Source: Anthostomella pinea (lineage: Eukaryota > Ascomycota > Sordariomycetes > Xylariales > Xylariaceae). Taken from it: a stretch of DNA of 64,000 nt. Of this stretch, positions 11,290 to 24,014 are shown piece by piece (the first letter of the stretch is position 1; every line of letters begins with the position of its first letter). Where the stretch lies: contig CAUWAG010000006.1 of the NCBI GenBank assembly GCA_963556695.1, positions 4,712,001 to 4,776,000 on the forward strand, given 5' to 3'. The notes beneath the pieces were generated by a model that was not told the origin of the DNA, did no database searches, and saw nothing but the letters and a program-made list of their open reading frames with translations. The translations under genes were made by a program, and so were the position numbers.

Positions 11290-12010
11290 CTACAATGGCT
11301 ACAATGGCTATATTTTTTGCACTGCTCTCGGAGACGGTTTCTCTACGCGGATAGTTGCGAGAGTATAGAGTAGAGTTTTTTGGGAAATACGAGTCGCCGC
11401 TCCTGAAGAACTAATTGCTACATTTACACCTTCATTGATAGGAAATACCTCAGATGTTTCATATATACCTCTCTCTGGTCGACATGGGAAAAGTGCGCGG
11501 CATTCTCCAGCGTAATTCACTTCACCTTCTCGATGTGGTCAAAGAAGGGCTGCATTGCCACATCCTGAGCTTCATCATCCATCCCGTTGATCAGAAGCGT
11601 TGGGACCTGGATGTGTTTCAATATTGGGATGCAAGTCCAGTTGTGTAGAGACCCGGATACGTAGAGCTCGCTTAGGCCATACCTAACTCCTTGATCAGTG
11701 TCTTCCTTCGACAGACGTAGATGTAGTCAAGACTCACATGGTACCATATATGGTTGGATCCCCTCTTAGACGGTCCATTGCAACCCGGACTTCCTTTGCC
11801 GGCCACGGCCTAGCGAGACTGAAGTGCCTCTTGTAGAAGACTTCCATGGCAGCTTCGTACTCCGGCGTCTCGAATTTGTGGTTTTCCTCTCCGCGATTGA
11901 GTACTTCTTGCACATCCTCTGGCAGCTCCTTTCTCAGAGCCGTTCACCTTTCCTGGTAAAAATCATCCGTGCGCTTGCACTTGTTAGTACATCTGCGCAC
12001 ATCACAGCAA
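11290..12010 (-). pseudogene. Proline iminopeptidase / amidase (peptidase S33), broken
   Basis: The minus-strand reading gives LRKELPEDVQEVLNRGEE, then TPEYEAAMEVFYKRH, RPWPAKEV and GDPTIYGTM. After a probable intron come HIQVPTLLINGMDDEAQDVA and NAAHFSHVDQREVYMKHL. This is the C-terminal half of a fungal proline-specific peptidase-like alpha/beta hydrolase, including the catalytic Asp (GMDDEAQD) and His (AAHFSHVD) regions. Stops lie after FYQER and in KVK*ITLENAAHF, where Trp is usual. The N-terminal half with the nucleophile Ser is missing. The LINE at about 12085 begins just upstream, so its insertion may have removed or separated that half. Confidence 0.72.
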
Positions 12011-12389
12011 AATTCTTAACACTTGGCATTGCACCATTGTTTTAAATCTAAACACCAAGGGCAAAATCTCGAGACGCACCTTCTTTTTAAAATTATTTTT
12101 CTTGGCGCCCACTGTTAGTGTGTAGCCTACCCCAGCCAGCCATTACGCTAACAGATGCCTCCATCTGGCCAAAACACCAAGCCCTGGATCTCACGATCCA
12201 CGCTATGGCTTACCAGCCATTAGCTGCCGCCGTCCCTGCGACACCTCCCTTAGGGGACAGCGCAGCGCAGCGGCACCCCCCGCCTCTCAGCTCAGCCGGG
12301 TGTCTGAGATCGCTCCACACACGGAGAAATTCAACACGATGGGCACCAATCCCGACGGTGCTTTTTAAGAAGGGATAACAATGACAAGA

Positions 12390-13962
12390 ATAACGCTGTC
12401 TCTGGAGCAGCCTCTGCCCCCATCAGCCTCTTCGCAAAGCCTGATGGTCTCAGTGCCTCCACACATGCTATCCAGGCCCAAAACTCGGCCCTATAAGCCC
12501 TACACCAAGCAGTAAATGAACGACGCAGCAAGGAGAAAATTCAAACGGATATCCTGGAACTCGTTGCCGGATCCCTCGACACAGTCGTCGCGACCGTGGC
12601 AAAAGACCCAGAACAGCTGGCCTACGCCCAACAGATAGCCACCAGCTTTTCCCAGTTCCTCCGCACAAACGTATTCGCCAATAGCAAAGGACAGGAGCCG
12701 GCAGGAACAGGACCCCTGCGCAGCAAAAGAGGTGACCAAGCGCACCCTACCACAGACCCAACAAAGACTACAAACAACCCCCGGTACGACCCACGTATGC
12801 AGGGGTCACCGCGAATGGCATTCAGCCCCAGGCAGCTGGAAACGGCCCTAAAAAACACGCCGGGACCAGACCGCCGACGCAGAAAGAAGACCTCCGTATC
12901 TTTATAAGGCTTCCAAAAGACCAGCTCGGCTGGTCGAGAACTATCAGCACATACGCCCTTCAGAAAACTATCACCAAGGAGCTAAACCTCGTAGCTTCCG
13001 ATGTGGCAGATGCACACAGAATCCTTACCAGCTTGTCTCTTTGACCAAGGGATAAAACTGCACAAGGAAGGATCCTAACACAAAAAGAAAAACTAGCTCA
13101 GCTCACAAAAGCCTCTGCAGTAGAACTACCCGTCAAGTGGCATACTTATGCCCTCCCAAACTGTCCAACTAGACTTACCAACATGGAACTTGAAGACGTA
13201 GAGATCACATCAGAAATGACCCTAGATGAATACAAATTCCAGACCAGCCGCTGCCCGGTTAATGCACGCATATCAAAAAACGGTTTCAACGAGTCCAGCC
13301 AAGTCACATGGCTCGTTTCGTTTACTGAGAAAGTAGGAGCCTTTAGAATCTTCGGCCTCTATTCAAGGTCTAGGCTTATCAAAAAAAAAAGCCCTCCCTT
13401 ATAACATAACCCAGGATGCCAAGGTTGGCACTCTGCACGGCGGTGTGCCCGCCCTAGCCGCTGTAAGAGGTGCAGGGAACCGGAAGATGAAAGGCACGTA
13501 TCTCCATGTACGCTCCCCCCTCAATGTGCCAACTGTATGGGGCCCGAAATCTCAACACATGCAAACTGCCCAGCCAGACCTAAGAGAATAGGAGGCCAGT
13601 TGGTCCACCCCTCGAACCAGGAAAGGAAGAAGCTCAGAAAATCATGTCTAAAGCTCTACAACAAGATAAACGCTATAAGGAATCCACCAGCTCCTCAAAG
13701 CCTAGCACCGGTACTGGCGGCACCCTCTTAAGAAGAAACCACACCCAGCCCTAACATCCGAGCCATGGACAGCATCATAGTAGCAAGTGTGAACACACCC
13801 AAAATCAACCTCACAGACGGTGAATCCACGTCAGAGGAGGGGCTAGACGAAATCGACAACCTAGACAAGGAGGATACGGAGATAACCGGTCTACCCCCTC
13901 TCCCCAAAGAATCACAGCAGGGCACAGGATCCGCGAGGAGACCTCGCCGCCAGCAAAATTAA
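12390..13962 (+). pseudogene. LINE 1 ORF1 (nucleic-acid-binding), interrupted
   Basis: Short ORF pieces in changing frames contain QEKLAQLTKASAVELPVKWHTYA- and CPARPKRIGGQLVHP-like blocks. A CCHC-type cysteine cluster lies around 13440-13570 (CRRCARPSRCKRCREPEDERHVSPCTLPPQCANC region), equivalent to the zinc knuckles of LINE 2 ORF1. Frame breaks and stops are frequent, so no full protein can be made. Confidence 0.65.
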
Positions 13963-14099
13963 GTTGACTATACTGGTAATAATATCAGCTCAGCCTTCGA
14001 GTGCCACTCAGACCTCCGGGACTAGGCTCCCCCGGGTCCCTAACTAGAGATAAGGCGGTTAGGGGCACCGCAGACAGAGGATCAGTCCTTTCAGGATTG

Positions 14100-17000
14100 C
14101 TCAAAGAAACGTCCAAAGGATGCACAAATCACACGCGGCTCTCTTACAGAACTGTTGCGAGGCGGACATAGACGTGGTCCTGATTCAAGAACCGTGGGTG
14201 AGTGTAGATGGGAAATGCCGCTACAGCTCACACCACCAATATGACGCATATGTTCCGATAGACCATTGGGAGGGTACATCGTACAGGCCAAGAGTTCTGT
14301 CATACGTACAAAAAGACGCCGGACTCAAGACACAACAAAGCAGGCCAGCCCCGTCCAGAGACATTATCTGGCTCACAATAAACGGAGTCACACTTATGAA
14401 CTTCTTCCGCCAAGGAGAGGAAGCACTAGACCTGCTGCTTGCCTGGCCACCTTCTGCCCACTGCGTAGTAACAGGAGATTTTAATGTAAACAACCCTTCT
14501 TAGGAACCAAGAATACCAAGAAGAGCCCGAGGCAGGGAAATTACACAATAGGTAGCAGGAAACCAGCTCTTGTATATTGGTGAACCGGGCGTCCCTACAC
14601 ACGACGATGGGCACGTCCTCGACCTGACCTTCTCAAACATCCCTTTTGCAACCGCAGTAGTCAACTACACTATACACGCAGCCGCAGACCACTGGCCACT
14701 GCAAATCACGATCCCATCCAAAGGGAGACAAAGAGTGGCGCAACAGAGATACACAGTACCAGATGACAAACTACCAGAGTTCTGTGAGATAATACGTATG
14801 GGAACCCCGCTACCAAGCCTTAGCTCCAACCCCACAACAGAAGAACTCGACAAAGCTACCTCTGCTATTATAAACCTCATCACGCTGGCCCTCGAAACCA
14901 TTGGCAACAAGCCAAGCAACAAGAGACAAAACGCTCCTTGGTGAGACGATGAGTACGGGAAAGCAAAAAGAACGTACAAGCTGGCAACGAAGCATTTCGG
15001 AATAAACATCCCTACGGAAGAGAAACGCGCGTATCGGGCGGTAGTACGAAAGGCAAAAAAAGAATACTGAAAAGCCCGCATCAAAGGCATACAAAAAGAC
15101 TCAAACCTTTTCAAGATAATTAACTAGCATAAGCTAGGTCCGGATATAAAATCAACACCACTAAAAGTCGGCAACTTGACAGTAGAGGACACTACCGAAA
15201 AGGCATATGCCCTCAAGACGGCCTTACTAGATAGGCACTCGGCCAAAGACGACCTCGTACATGACCCGTTAGAGATTCCTATCGCACCCCGCGCTGCATT
15301 GGAATGGGACTCTGCAATATCACCAACAGAACTTGCTAAAATGGTTCTCACAAAAAACACAGCCCCCGGAATAGACTCTCTCTCAACACGGCTCCTCAAA
15401 GCGGCATGGGTCCACCTAGCAGAGCCGATTCGGCTTCTATTTCAAGCCTGCCTTAAAACAGGGCACCATCCCACCCCTTTCAAGTCAGCAAAGTTAGTCA
15501 TGCTCAAGAAGCCGGGGAAAAAGAACTATACCACTGCGAAATCATACAGGCTGATTGCTCTGTTATTATGCCTTGGAAAGGGCCTTAAAAGGCTAGTTAC
15601 GAAACGGATGGCAACAATAGCCCTACTAAGAGGGGTGACCAGCACAAACCAAATTGGGGCCCTCTTTAAGCGCTCTGCGGTCGACCTTACTGCAGCAGTC
15701 ACACACGACATCGAGTTAGCCCTGAAATCCAGGCAAAAAGCGCTTCTTGTTACCCTGGATGTACAAGGGGCGTTTGATGCAGTACTTCACCGGAGATTGA
15801 TCCTCAGGCTCCGCCAGCTGGGCTGGGCACCAGCCCTTGTAAAATGGGTAGATTCCTTCTTATCGGGCAGAACTGCTTAGATTAGACTGGAAGGCGTTAC
15901 TACTAAGGTATTCAGACTGAGCTGTGGGCTCCCACAAGGATCACCAGCTTCCCCGATCCTCTTTCTGCTGTATATTGCAGATATCTTCTTAAAGGATAAG
16001 CATAACAGATTCAGATATGTAGACGACGTCGGCGTCCAAATAACGGGCAAAATCACTACTGAGCTAGCAGCCAAGGCAGCCAGCATGGTAGATGATATTC
16101 TATGCTGGGGCCTAGACAACAAGGTCACCTTTGAAGATTCCAAGGCTGAAGCCATCTACTTTGATACTGGGAGGAGACCTCTCACACCAGAAATAGTCAC
16201 CCCCGGAGGCTTCACCATCAAACCAGCGCAGCCGGTGAAAGGGGCGGTGGTCCGCTGGCTGGGGATTTTCTTTGACAGGTCCCTGAAGTTCCGGGAGCAT
16301 GTCAAAAGACAGGCAGCCAAGGGCCTCGTCGTGGCCAGACATATTCGAAGTCTTGTAAACACTGCCAGAAGGCCCCTAGCAGCAGCCCTCCGTAAGGCGG
16401 TAATTACATGTATGATTCCTACCATGACCTATGGGGCAGAGGTCTGGGGAGCCGGGGATTACAAGAGAGCAGGAAACGGTCAGGCCCGGGACGTGAACAC
16501 CCACCAGAACGGCCACTCGGACGACCTCGAAAGAGTCCTTACAGAGGCCATCAGAGGGATTCTCCCGGTCTGGAGAACTACACCAAAGAAGGTACTCTTT
16601 AAAGAATCAGGCCTACCAACAGTACAAACCATACTCAGCAAGATCCGGATGCGATTCAGCCTGAGGACCAGAGCTATGGATAACATGTATCCGTTAGTCT
16701 GATGTGTTACAGCCCGGAACCCTACCGTGAGCAGAGGCCTGAGGGGTCTAGTTAAGATAACCGAAAGGACACGGCTCCAAAGGACGTATGAACTCACACC
16801 GGATTTTCCAAGACCAATCCTAACAGAACCAAGATATGCAACGAACGCTAGCAAAGCTGTTATAATAAGAAGTAAAGCCAAAAAAGCCAAAGTCTTCACA
16901 GACTGGCTAAAATCGCCTCTACCTTCACACATAGTCGCCTACTCTGATGGCTCAAAATCCCTGGAGGGGGCGGTGGGCTATGGATACGTGATCTATAGAG

Positions 17001-17827
17001 GCCGGACAAACGTAGCCTCGGGCTGTGACAGACTGGGCTACCCAGATGAGGTCTTTGACAGTGAGGTCGAAGGGGCCCGCCACATACTCAGACAGGCCCT
17101 GAGGCTCAGCAGCGGCGCCATCATCCACGTGTGCCTGGATAATATAGCAGTGATCTCCGGACTGTGGAGGGAACCAGCACAGAGCTCCCAAGAAGCTTTC
17201 CTAGAATTCCACGAAATCTCGGAAACGTACGCCAACATACAGATCCGGTAGGTGCCAGGGCACATGGATATCCAAGGTAACAAAGAGGCTGACAAAAAGA
17301 CAAAGAAAGGCACCACCTTGCTAATCCTTTCCGGGACCAAACCCACGCTTATGGGCGTCTTAGGCCTTCTCAATAAAACGACTCGAAAAGAACACCAGCA
17401 ATGGTGGAATGAGAACATCACCAACAAATACAAAAGTCTCGGCCTTCAGAAAACTACACTCAAGTGCCTAGAAGAGCTCAAGCTTGACAGGCCAACGCTC
17501 CACAGGCTTATCGCATCTAGAACTGGCCACGGCGACTTTAGCTGGTACCATAGGAGGTTCAAGCACAAGGAACACTATAACTGCTCTTGCGGGAGAATCA
17601 AAACGCAAGCCCACTTTGCTTTCTGCAATAGAGCCCTTACAAAATGGTCTAGGTGGCCACAAAGAAACCGCAGACACAACAGAGAACCCGAACCAGAAGG
17701 GAGAGCCTATTGGAAATGGCTGATAACGCACCCAAAGGAATTCAGAGACTTCTGCAAGTGGACAGAATTCTACACGAAAGTCTGTCCCAGGGTTATAGAA
17801 CATCAATTCCTCGACCACCAGGTGTAA
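14100..17827 (+). pseudogene. LINE 1 ORF2: endonuclease, reverse transcriptase, RNase H
   Basis: The apurinic-like endonuclease is visible in DVVLIQEPWVSVDG, CVVTGDFNVNNPS and THDDGHVLDLTFSN. The RT has NTAPGIDSLSTRLLKAAW, YRLIALLLCLGKGL, DVQGAFDAVLHRRL, GLPQGSPASPILF and a catalytic box read as RYVDDVGVQ. RNase H has YSDGSKSLEGAVGYGYVIY, DSEVEGARHIL, LDNIAVISGL and a GHMDIQGNKEADKKTK end. The C terminus carries NCSCGRIKTQAHFAFCNRA, a CCHC motif. Stops occur at about 14503, 14944, 15879, 16701 and 17251. Most fit a single transition from a sense codon, so the ORF is dead but still easy to align. Confidence 0.85.
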
Positions 17828-18227
17828 CTGCGCCTATTACCACATCTCTTTACTACTTTTATTATCTTTCCTTATGTTTTTATTTTCTTCTAGCTTATAG
17901 CCTTTTAAACGCAAGGCACTAACTGTCAAAGCGAGAGGAGCTCCTTTACGCTATTCGGACTACCGACTACGAACCAGATATCACAAAGCACGAGCCCAAA
18001 TGGCGGGGCCAACGGAAACTGGCGGAATAACATGTGTGCCCTCGAGGTTCGATTTCCAGGTTATCGTGGGAAATAGGGAGTCATGCCCTGCTTCTCGTAC
18101 AGTAAGGCTTGTATATTAACCCCTGAGATAGTCACCTGCACGTCAAACATCCACAAGGATCTGGAGCCTGGCGCCCCTATGGCGTTAAATAAACTAAACT
18201 AAACTAAACTAAACTACCACTGCCGCT

Positions 18228-19030
18228 ATGCCTACAGCGATTGATTACGGTACTTACGCCGCGCCAGTGTCTATGCCGTTCGATTACAGCGCGGCTATGT
18301 ACCACAATTATGCCTCTAACGGCAGATATTACGATCAGTCAGCCTATGACCACTCAGCCGTGGCAATCCCTGTGAGCCAGTATCCTCACGACACTAGCTA
18401 CCAGCATCAATACCAAGCGGAAGACTACCGGAACAACGGCTATAGTACGTACACCAACGGTACGTCTGCTCCGGGTCCAGGGTTTCCTGATCCAGCGGAA
18501 CCTCTACTGCCACAGTCCCCACCAGAAGGCGGAAGATCATCATGAAGCAACTCCCTCCCTGGGCCACATACAATCAGATACAGCACCTCGTCCGCCAGAA
18601 GGCCGGCTCCGATGCTGATAAGCTTCAGAAAATTGACCTACCCCTGTCCAACGGCCAAGAATCGAACCAGGGCTACGCGCTCATCACCTTTGAGAACGAG
18701 GACGCGACCAACAAGGTGATCCAGAAGCTCAACGGCTACAAGGACGGCGACCGTACCTTGCGGGTCGAATATACCAAGGAAGGCGTCTCGGCCAACGAGT
18801 CGTCCCGCTCCAAGGGTTCCGGCCACCATGCCTTCTCTTCCCATCACCGGGAACGGCGCGAGGACAGGGACCGGCGGGACAATAAGAAAAGCACCAAGGT
18901 GTCCAGCTCCAGCAACAAAAAGAGTCAGTCCCACAAGTCCCACAAGTCCCACAAGTCCGACGTGATCATTGCCGACGGCTCGTCCTTTTCTTTGAAGAAG
19001 TATGAAGAAAAGAAGTCTACCAGGAAATAA
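18228..19030 (+). CDS. RRM-domain protein with basic Ser/Lys-rich tail
   Basis: The first exon (18228-18459) encodes a Tyr-rich, low-complexity region. I place an intron at 18460-18515 (GTACGT to CCACAG). It joins the frames as VPTRRRKIIMKQLPPWATYNQIQ and explains an apparent frameshift. The product is then about 248 residues. The RRM runs from RRKIIMKQLP (RNP2) to NQGYALITFE (RNP1) and LRVEYTKEG. The tail holds basic residues and three SHK repeats coded by a 9-bp repeat (CCCACAAGT) near 18930. The family binds RNA; no target can be named. The LINE 1 tail ends 12 bp before the ATG, so the promoter and any upstream coding part were displaced. Expression and true start are uncertain. Confidence 0.65.
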
Positions 19031-21600
19031 TAAGAGGTAAATTTATGGCGGTCTGAAAGAAGTTCTTTATAAGGTTTCTATAATCAGATGGACAGAAGTG
19101 TGCGATACCTATCAGTGTTGTTCCTTTAAATATGCTTCGTATAGTCATCAGGATTTTACTTTTTGTTTAAAAGCACATATAGTGTTACTGAATCTGTCCT
19201 ATTGATAATCTTTTGTTATTTTGACAATCATGCAAATATTGGCCAAGTAATAACAAATAAATAACAATTAGCCTGTCTATCATGGTGAGGTACCTGCCTG
19301 AGTAGTTAGCTGTTCAATTCATGATGAGGTGCCCTCAGGTCGAGAGTGCGTGTGATCCCCAGTTCGTATTCGCAATTGGCGCTATATCTGAGATAGCACA
19401 CGTCCCAGATACTGGAAGGGGTATCTATTCTGGGGCGCACAAAATTGGCAGATCTCCTTTGGGGTTTTATTCTAGTACTCTTTGCCTGCAATAATTGTGA
19501 TGGATTCTGAGTGACTTTACATTTGTGCTGCTTACTGAACCAGTTTAGCACCGGCACCTCCCCAGTCGCGAGCCGGGTGTCTTATTCATTCTATCACATT
19601 CTGTAGCCAGGGTCCAACGTGGACTTCCTGTTCCACTCTTCTATGTCGAGCTGTTCCTCACAGCGCGCAACCGAATTTGTCTAGCAGCCTATTGCAACAC
19701 CCACGAAGGCTGGGGCGGAGATGTATCGGCCCTCTGGACTTTCAAGGCAAGCACCAGGTCAAAAGATTCACCAAGGCTGGTTGTTAGTATTGCGGCGGGC
19801 ATTGATGGGTTGCATTATGCACTCCACTCACAGCAAGGGGGCCGCCACTATTGAACGATAAATTGCAACCCTAAGTCGGTTCGAGCTTGAGATCGCTGGC
19901 CCAACAGACGACGACAGCGTGGCAAAGATACCTACTTGAGACAGAAGTGGAGGGACATCTTCATTTGCAGCTAGACTGGCCTCATTCGGCAAGAAAAGCG
20001 CCTCTCAACGCCTCATTCACAAGCAAGCCATGCTGCTAGTACTTACGAGATTGGTTAGATCCCATGCAAGTGTGTTCGCGTCTGACATGCCGTGCCGGGA
20101 AAGCGGCAAGAACCCGCGACTAGACCACAAGGTTTTGCCCAGTATTGTTTTTCTTACTCAACAGGTGATGTTCAAGCCAGTCGGAAGAGAGCGGCAGCTC
20201 CGATATGCGCCACTGCTAGTGACGAGGCAGCGGTCCAAGGGACATTGGGGAAGTTTCAACCTTGCTAGGGATGACAGAAAGTGCTCATTTCCCCCGTAAT
20301 ATGGTTGCATGATCTCCGCTCAGAATTGCTTCTACAAGGTTTGTCATTCCTTGCCCACTTTGCTAGAAGTGTACGCTGAGAGGTGGGAAGAGACCAATAG
20401 CTACCTCCGCTCCCTGCACACAACTCGTCCAGCTGAAACGAGTGGCTGTAAGTACAAGGCCGCTTCTGGTTGACCTGGCTGACCTCAATAGCTGTGATGG
20501 ATATAGCACGGGTACTCTAATAGGCCTCGCAGGCTGGGGTACCCTCCTTGAAGAGATACTACCTTTTACGACTGTACCAAGGTTACCACCGCGGAAGATG
20601 GGCAGCTTGTTCTTGTCTCGCGTTGAGCCAAGGTGACAGCGTACAGCCACGAGCTGACTCAAAGGCTTCACAAGATCTCAAATGAAAAAAGGGGCGATCC
20701 GAGCCACACAAGCCGGGTGACTGGATCAGCAAGACGGACACAATTTGGCCACCAGACCATGCAGGTGATTTATCAAATACATCACAGGGTAGATAGACAA
20801 GGTAGAGTATTACCAAACCATGTATATATGATGCTCCCCGACCCCTGGAAACAAGTACCTTTGTATGCCTGCCCCTACGCATTATCGATGCTCTAAAGGC
20901 CTAAAAATGCCCTATTGGCCTTGTTGGTGCACTGCCACCTCCTTGAACGCCACGGTGGCTTGCGCGCCATTCAACACATGTCGGGATGACCTAACTCTCT
21001 CTTCCAGGGCTTGCTTGTGTTGTTTTTTGAGAGGGTCGTATGCCCTAAAGATGTCTTTGCAATTTGGGGCTGCGATTCTGGTGGTTGGGGGTCTTGGAGG
21101 AGAACAAACACTATTCAAAGGGACCGTGTGTAGGTTAGTAAGGCTCTGACTATCCCCGTAGCCGGTATAAGTGGACAACTTAGAAGTACAAGCCGCTAGC
21201 ACATCGCGTAAATAATTACTTCATATAGAAAAGACTCGATATTGAGATAAATGTAGTTTCTTACTTAATAATTTAGTCTTATTAGGCAACTCTATACAAG
21301 GCAATTCCTCATGTGCCGTCCTTTAAGCCCGCATATGCTGATCCCTAACGGGGTAATTCTTACAGGCCGCACATAATAATTCCGTACGGGGTAATATCCC
21401 AAAGGGACCACTCAATGAGACAATGAATAAGGCAATCAACGGCACTACGGCCTCGTTATTATGTCATGCCTGAAGCCCGATTAGGAGATTTCTCGCATAA
21501 GCAAGCCCCGAGCAAAGACATTGAATCCAGACTAGACACCGGACAGCACTACCAGAGTGGCCCAAAACTTATGGTTTGAATGAACCCCCATTGTCATTTG
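19031..21600. other. Long stretch without a recognisable gene
   Basis: Only short overlapping ORFs occur on both strands, with no domain, splice pattern or codon bias I can support. The part near 21230-21420 contains two similar phrases, CTAACGGGGTAATTCTTACAGGCCGCA and CGTACGGGGTAATATCCC. They look like decayed repeat sequence. Confidence 0.5.
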
Positions 21601-21623
21601 CTCCGAATGCAAATCGAGGCAGT

Positions 21624-22799
21624 CTATTGGGTGTGGCTAAAGCTCACGGTAGGGTTGTCCCGTAGTCCGTTTGAATTAGCAGGTCGAAAGACCTTTGTCG
21701 CAGGATTAGCGGCGTGGCTGTCGTCTGGATAGATGCTATGGGCTTGTCCGAAGCCCACAATAGGGTTGTCCCGTAATCTATCTAGATCAGTAGGTCGAGG
21801 GACTTTCGTCGCAGGATCAGCGGCGTGGCTGTCGTCTGGACGGGGGTCATGGGCTTTGAGGACGACGTATAAGATTGTCCAATAAAGGCACAAAATAAAC
21901 ATAAGCGCGGAGGCCGCCCATGATACGGCAATGAATTTCGTACCGGAAGAAGCGGATATGCCGATGCCCTCACCGAAGTGGTTGATCCTGCTGACACTCT
22001 TGTTCGAAATGAACACGGTGATTCCACTTCCAATCACGAGAATGAGGAAAGCCAATATGGCTACCAACACCTGGACCATGATAGGTTTGCTGTATTGGGC
22101 TCTCTGTAGGCAAACCGGGAGGATGACACAAAGTAGGACCGAGACACCTGTAAGGCCGTAACCAACTGCATATGCTAATAAAGCAGCGAGAAAGAAGTCG
22201 CTAAGATAGTTGACTACCTGTTGAGTGCCAGATGGCAGAAGAGAGTCGATATCCAGGCCGTTCGGGATAGTCTTGATGTCGCAAAAGAATATATCTGTAA
22301 GGTTGAATGTGTTACTTCTGACGCGTCGAATGCAGCTAGTAACATTGAGAGCGCTCGATGGAGAAAAATTGCCTTTGCAATAGCTATTCAAGTGCAATGA
22401 ATACCACCGTGAGATATTGAAAAGCCTGGTAACCGTATCCACAGGTTCATTGAATATGCCACTCAAGGAACCTGATAAGTCGTCGCTTAAGTTGTCAAGA
22501 ACGTTGTCTAAGTAGCTGTCGTCCTGGTCGGTTTCATCTTTAGGTGTGTTAAGAGAGAAGGCATGTCCAAAGGAGGACGCGTTCAGCTGCACGACATTAG
22601 TACCAGAGTATTTGATGTCATGCTCAAAGCCCGATTGAGAGATGAGAGGATAACTGACAGCGAGGATATGGTACTCTTCAAGCTGCTGCTGCAAGGAACC
22701 GGCGCCCGCAGTGAGCGCGGTAATCACAAGCCCAAAAGCAACCAGGGAGCAAAGGAAAGGGAACATCAGCCCGGCCAGGCGAAGCAATGAGACGCTCAT
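21624..22799 (-). CDS. SUR7/PalI-like four-helix membrane protein
   Basis: The product has 391 residues with a helix at about 10-32, a long extracellular loop rich in N-x-S/T sites, and three more helices at about 205-230, 240-262 and 290-312. The loop contains RWYSLHLNSYCKG and a second Cys (TSCIRR), the claudin-like W...C...C pattern of the SUR7/PalI family. These proteins act at plasma-membrane eisosomes or in pH sensing. The start MSVSLLRL leads directly into the first helix. The C-terminal tail carries two copies of a 36-residue unit beginning PDDSHAA.PATKV.RP, coded by a tandem duplication of about 110 bp (21650-21845). No intron is needed. Confidence 0.75.
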   Translation of the reverse strand: MSVSLLRLAGLMFPFLCSLVAFGLVITALTAGAGSLQQQLEEYHILAVSYPLISQSGFEHDIKYSGTNVVQLNASSFGHAFSLNTPKDETDQDDSYLDNVLDNLSDDLSGSLSGIFNEPVDTVTRLFNISRWYSLHLNSYCKGNFSPSSALNVTSCIRRVRSNTFNLTDIFFCDIKTIPNGLDIDSLLPSGTQQVVNYLSDFFLAALLAYAVGYGLTGVSVLLCVILPVCLQRAQYSKPIMVQVLVAILAFLILVIGSGITVFISNKSVSRINHFGEGIGISASSGTKFIAVSWAASALMFILCLYWTILYVVLKAHDPRPDDSHAADPATKVPRPTDLDRLRDNPIVGFGQAHSIYPDDSHAANPATKVFRPANSNGLRDNPTVSFSHTQ

Positions 22800-23283
22800 T
22801 TTGACTTACCCAGGTAGCGGAAGGGACTGCCGGTAGTACTTGTGAACAACGAACAGTAGCTTTAAATATCAAACGGTTACATTTAACAGTTTGACAGAAG
22901 CGGTATTCAGGTAAACAAGATACTGGTTGTTGGAATCATGATCCCAATTACGCGATTCTACAGAGGGGTGTTCGAGCAAGACAACGATGCTACCAATGAA
23001 CCAAGCACAGCCTAATTGGTTGGGGTCATAATGCTGTTGGTTGCACAGATAAGCGAAATAGGGCTGTGAAAGGAGGGTATGGATAGTACTAGGTTTAAAA
23101 GCGGCAAGACGCTTATTAATCAATGACCTAGACAGGTAAAAGTAGAGAATTATTATTTCCCTATTATTTAATCCGACTATTATCCTATTTTGTAGCTGAT
23201 AATTTATTTGACAGGCGCAGCTACTACTATGTACCACCACCCGCCAGCTGCTACGTTACCTACCGTGTCATCGCACTATTTCT

Positions 23284-23566
23284 TGCAACGGCATAGAAAT
23301 ATCTTTAGCAGCGGTGCGGCAATGTCTCTCGCAACGGCAGCGTCTCTCTCGCGGCGGCAGTATCTCTTACGGTAGCAGCATTTCTCTCGCGACGGTAACA
23401 TTTCTTGCGGCGGCACGGCATCTCGTGGAAGCACGGTAGCAGCATCTCCTTTCGCTGAAGCATAACTCTCGCAGCAGTATCTAGCATCTCTCGCGGCATC
23501 AACATTTCTTTCGCGGCAGCATCTCTCGTGGTAACAGCATCTCTCGCGGCAGCATTTCGTATACGG
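23284..23566. repeat. Degenerate minisatellite, GCAGCATCTCTCGCG-type
   Basis: About 280 bp are built from imperfect copies of a short unit resembling GCATCTCTCGCGGCA. Variants such as GCAGCATTTCTCGCGACGG and CAACATTTCTTTCGCGGCA alternate through the block. No ORF looks real. The flanks are ordinary AT-rich sequence. Confidence 0.7.
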
Positions 23567-23966
23567 CGCGCTCCTAATACGTGATATATGTAGTATATCT
23601 TATTTACTTAATTGATTTGCAATCCCCTAACAAACCTAACGTTGACTGCATACCCCTACTGTGAGAGGTTAGAAAATCGGATAATAGCCGGATTGGATAA
23701 TAGCGAACTAACAATTCTTTAAAAGTAAAGCAACACCTTAGCAAAGATAAGGCCACTATGTACCACACTGACCAAGACCACGCTCAGAGAAGTCGAATGC
23801 ATTGCATGTAAAGACATTGGATTGTTGCTATCGCATATGGGCAAGTCAATGCCGTATGTGAAAGCTTTTAACGCGAATCGGCAGCACCGTGGCGTAGTAG
23901 TGGTCAATTGCCCTAGGTGGTAGTGGAGGATTAATGTGACAATTGTGGGGCACTACGCTCACAGGA

Positions 23967-24014
23967 GGCTGTCGAATCCATTGCACGCGAATCCGTTGCA
24001 CACGAATTCATTGC
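23967..24014. repeat. 15-bp tandem repeat, three copies
   Basis: The unit CGAATCCATTGCACG is repeated as CGAATCCGTTGCACA and CGAATTCATTGCATG. A single related unit, CGAATGCATTGCATG, occurs alone near 23797. Confidence 0.7.

Larger units (their letters stand above)
12085..18216 (+). mobile_element. LINE retrotransposon 1 (Tad-like, RNase H bearing), degenerate
   Basis: The element runs from a 5' region with TTTTTCTTGGCGCCCACTGTTAG through ORF1, ORF2 and a 3' UTR to a (TAAAC)n tail at about 18187-18216. The same CTTGGCGCCC.CTGTTAG start is found in LINE 2 (33063), so the two belong to related families. The coding parts are interrupted many times. No clear target-site duplication was found. The exact 5' limit is uncertain by perhaps 80 bp. 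Confidence 0.82.

Noticed and set aside
18030..18080. tRNA-like phrase GAGGTTCGATTTCC
   Set aside because: No cloverleaf can be folded around it, and it lies in the 3' UTR of LINE 1.
18520..18560. Frameshift in the RRM gene
   Set aside because: A 56-nt intron (GTACGT to CCACAG) joins the frames as RRKIIMKQLPPW, so no mutation is needed.
23284..23566. Possible CRISPR-like array or Cys-rich ORF
   Set aside because: Units are short, irregular and lack unique spacers; the host is eukaryotic. It is a degenerate minisatellite.
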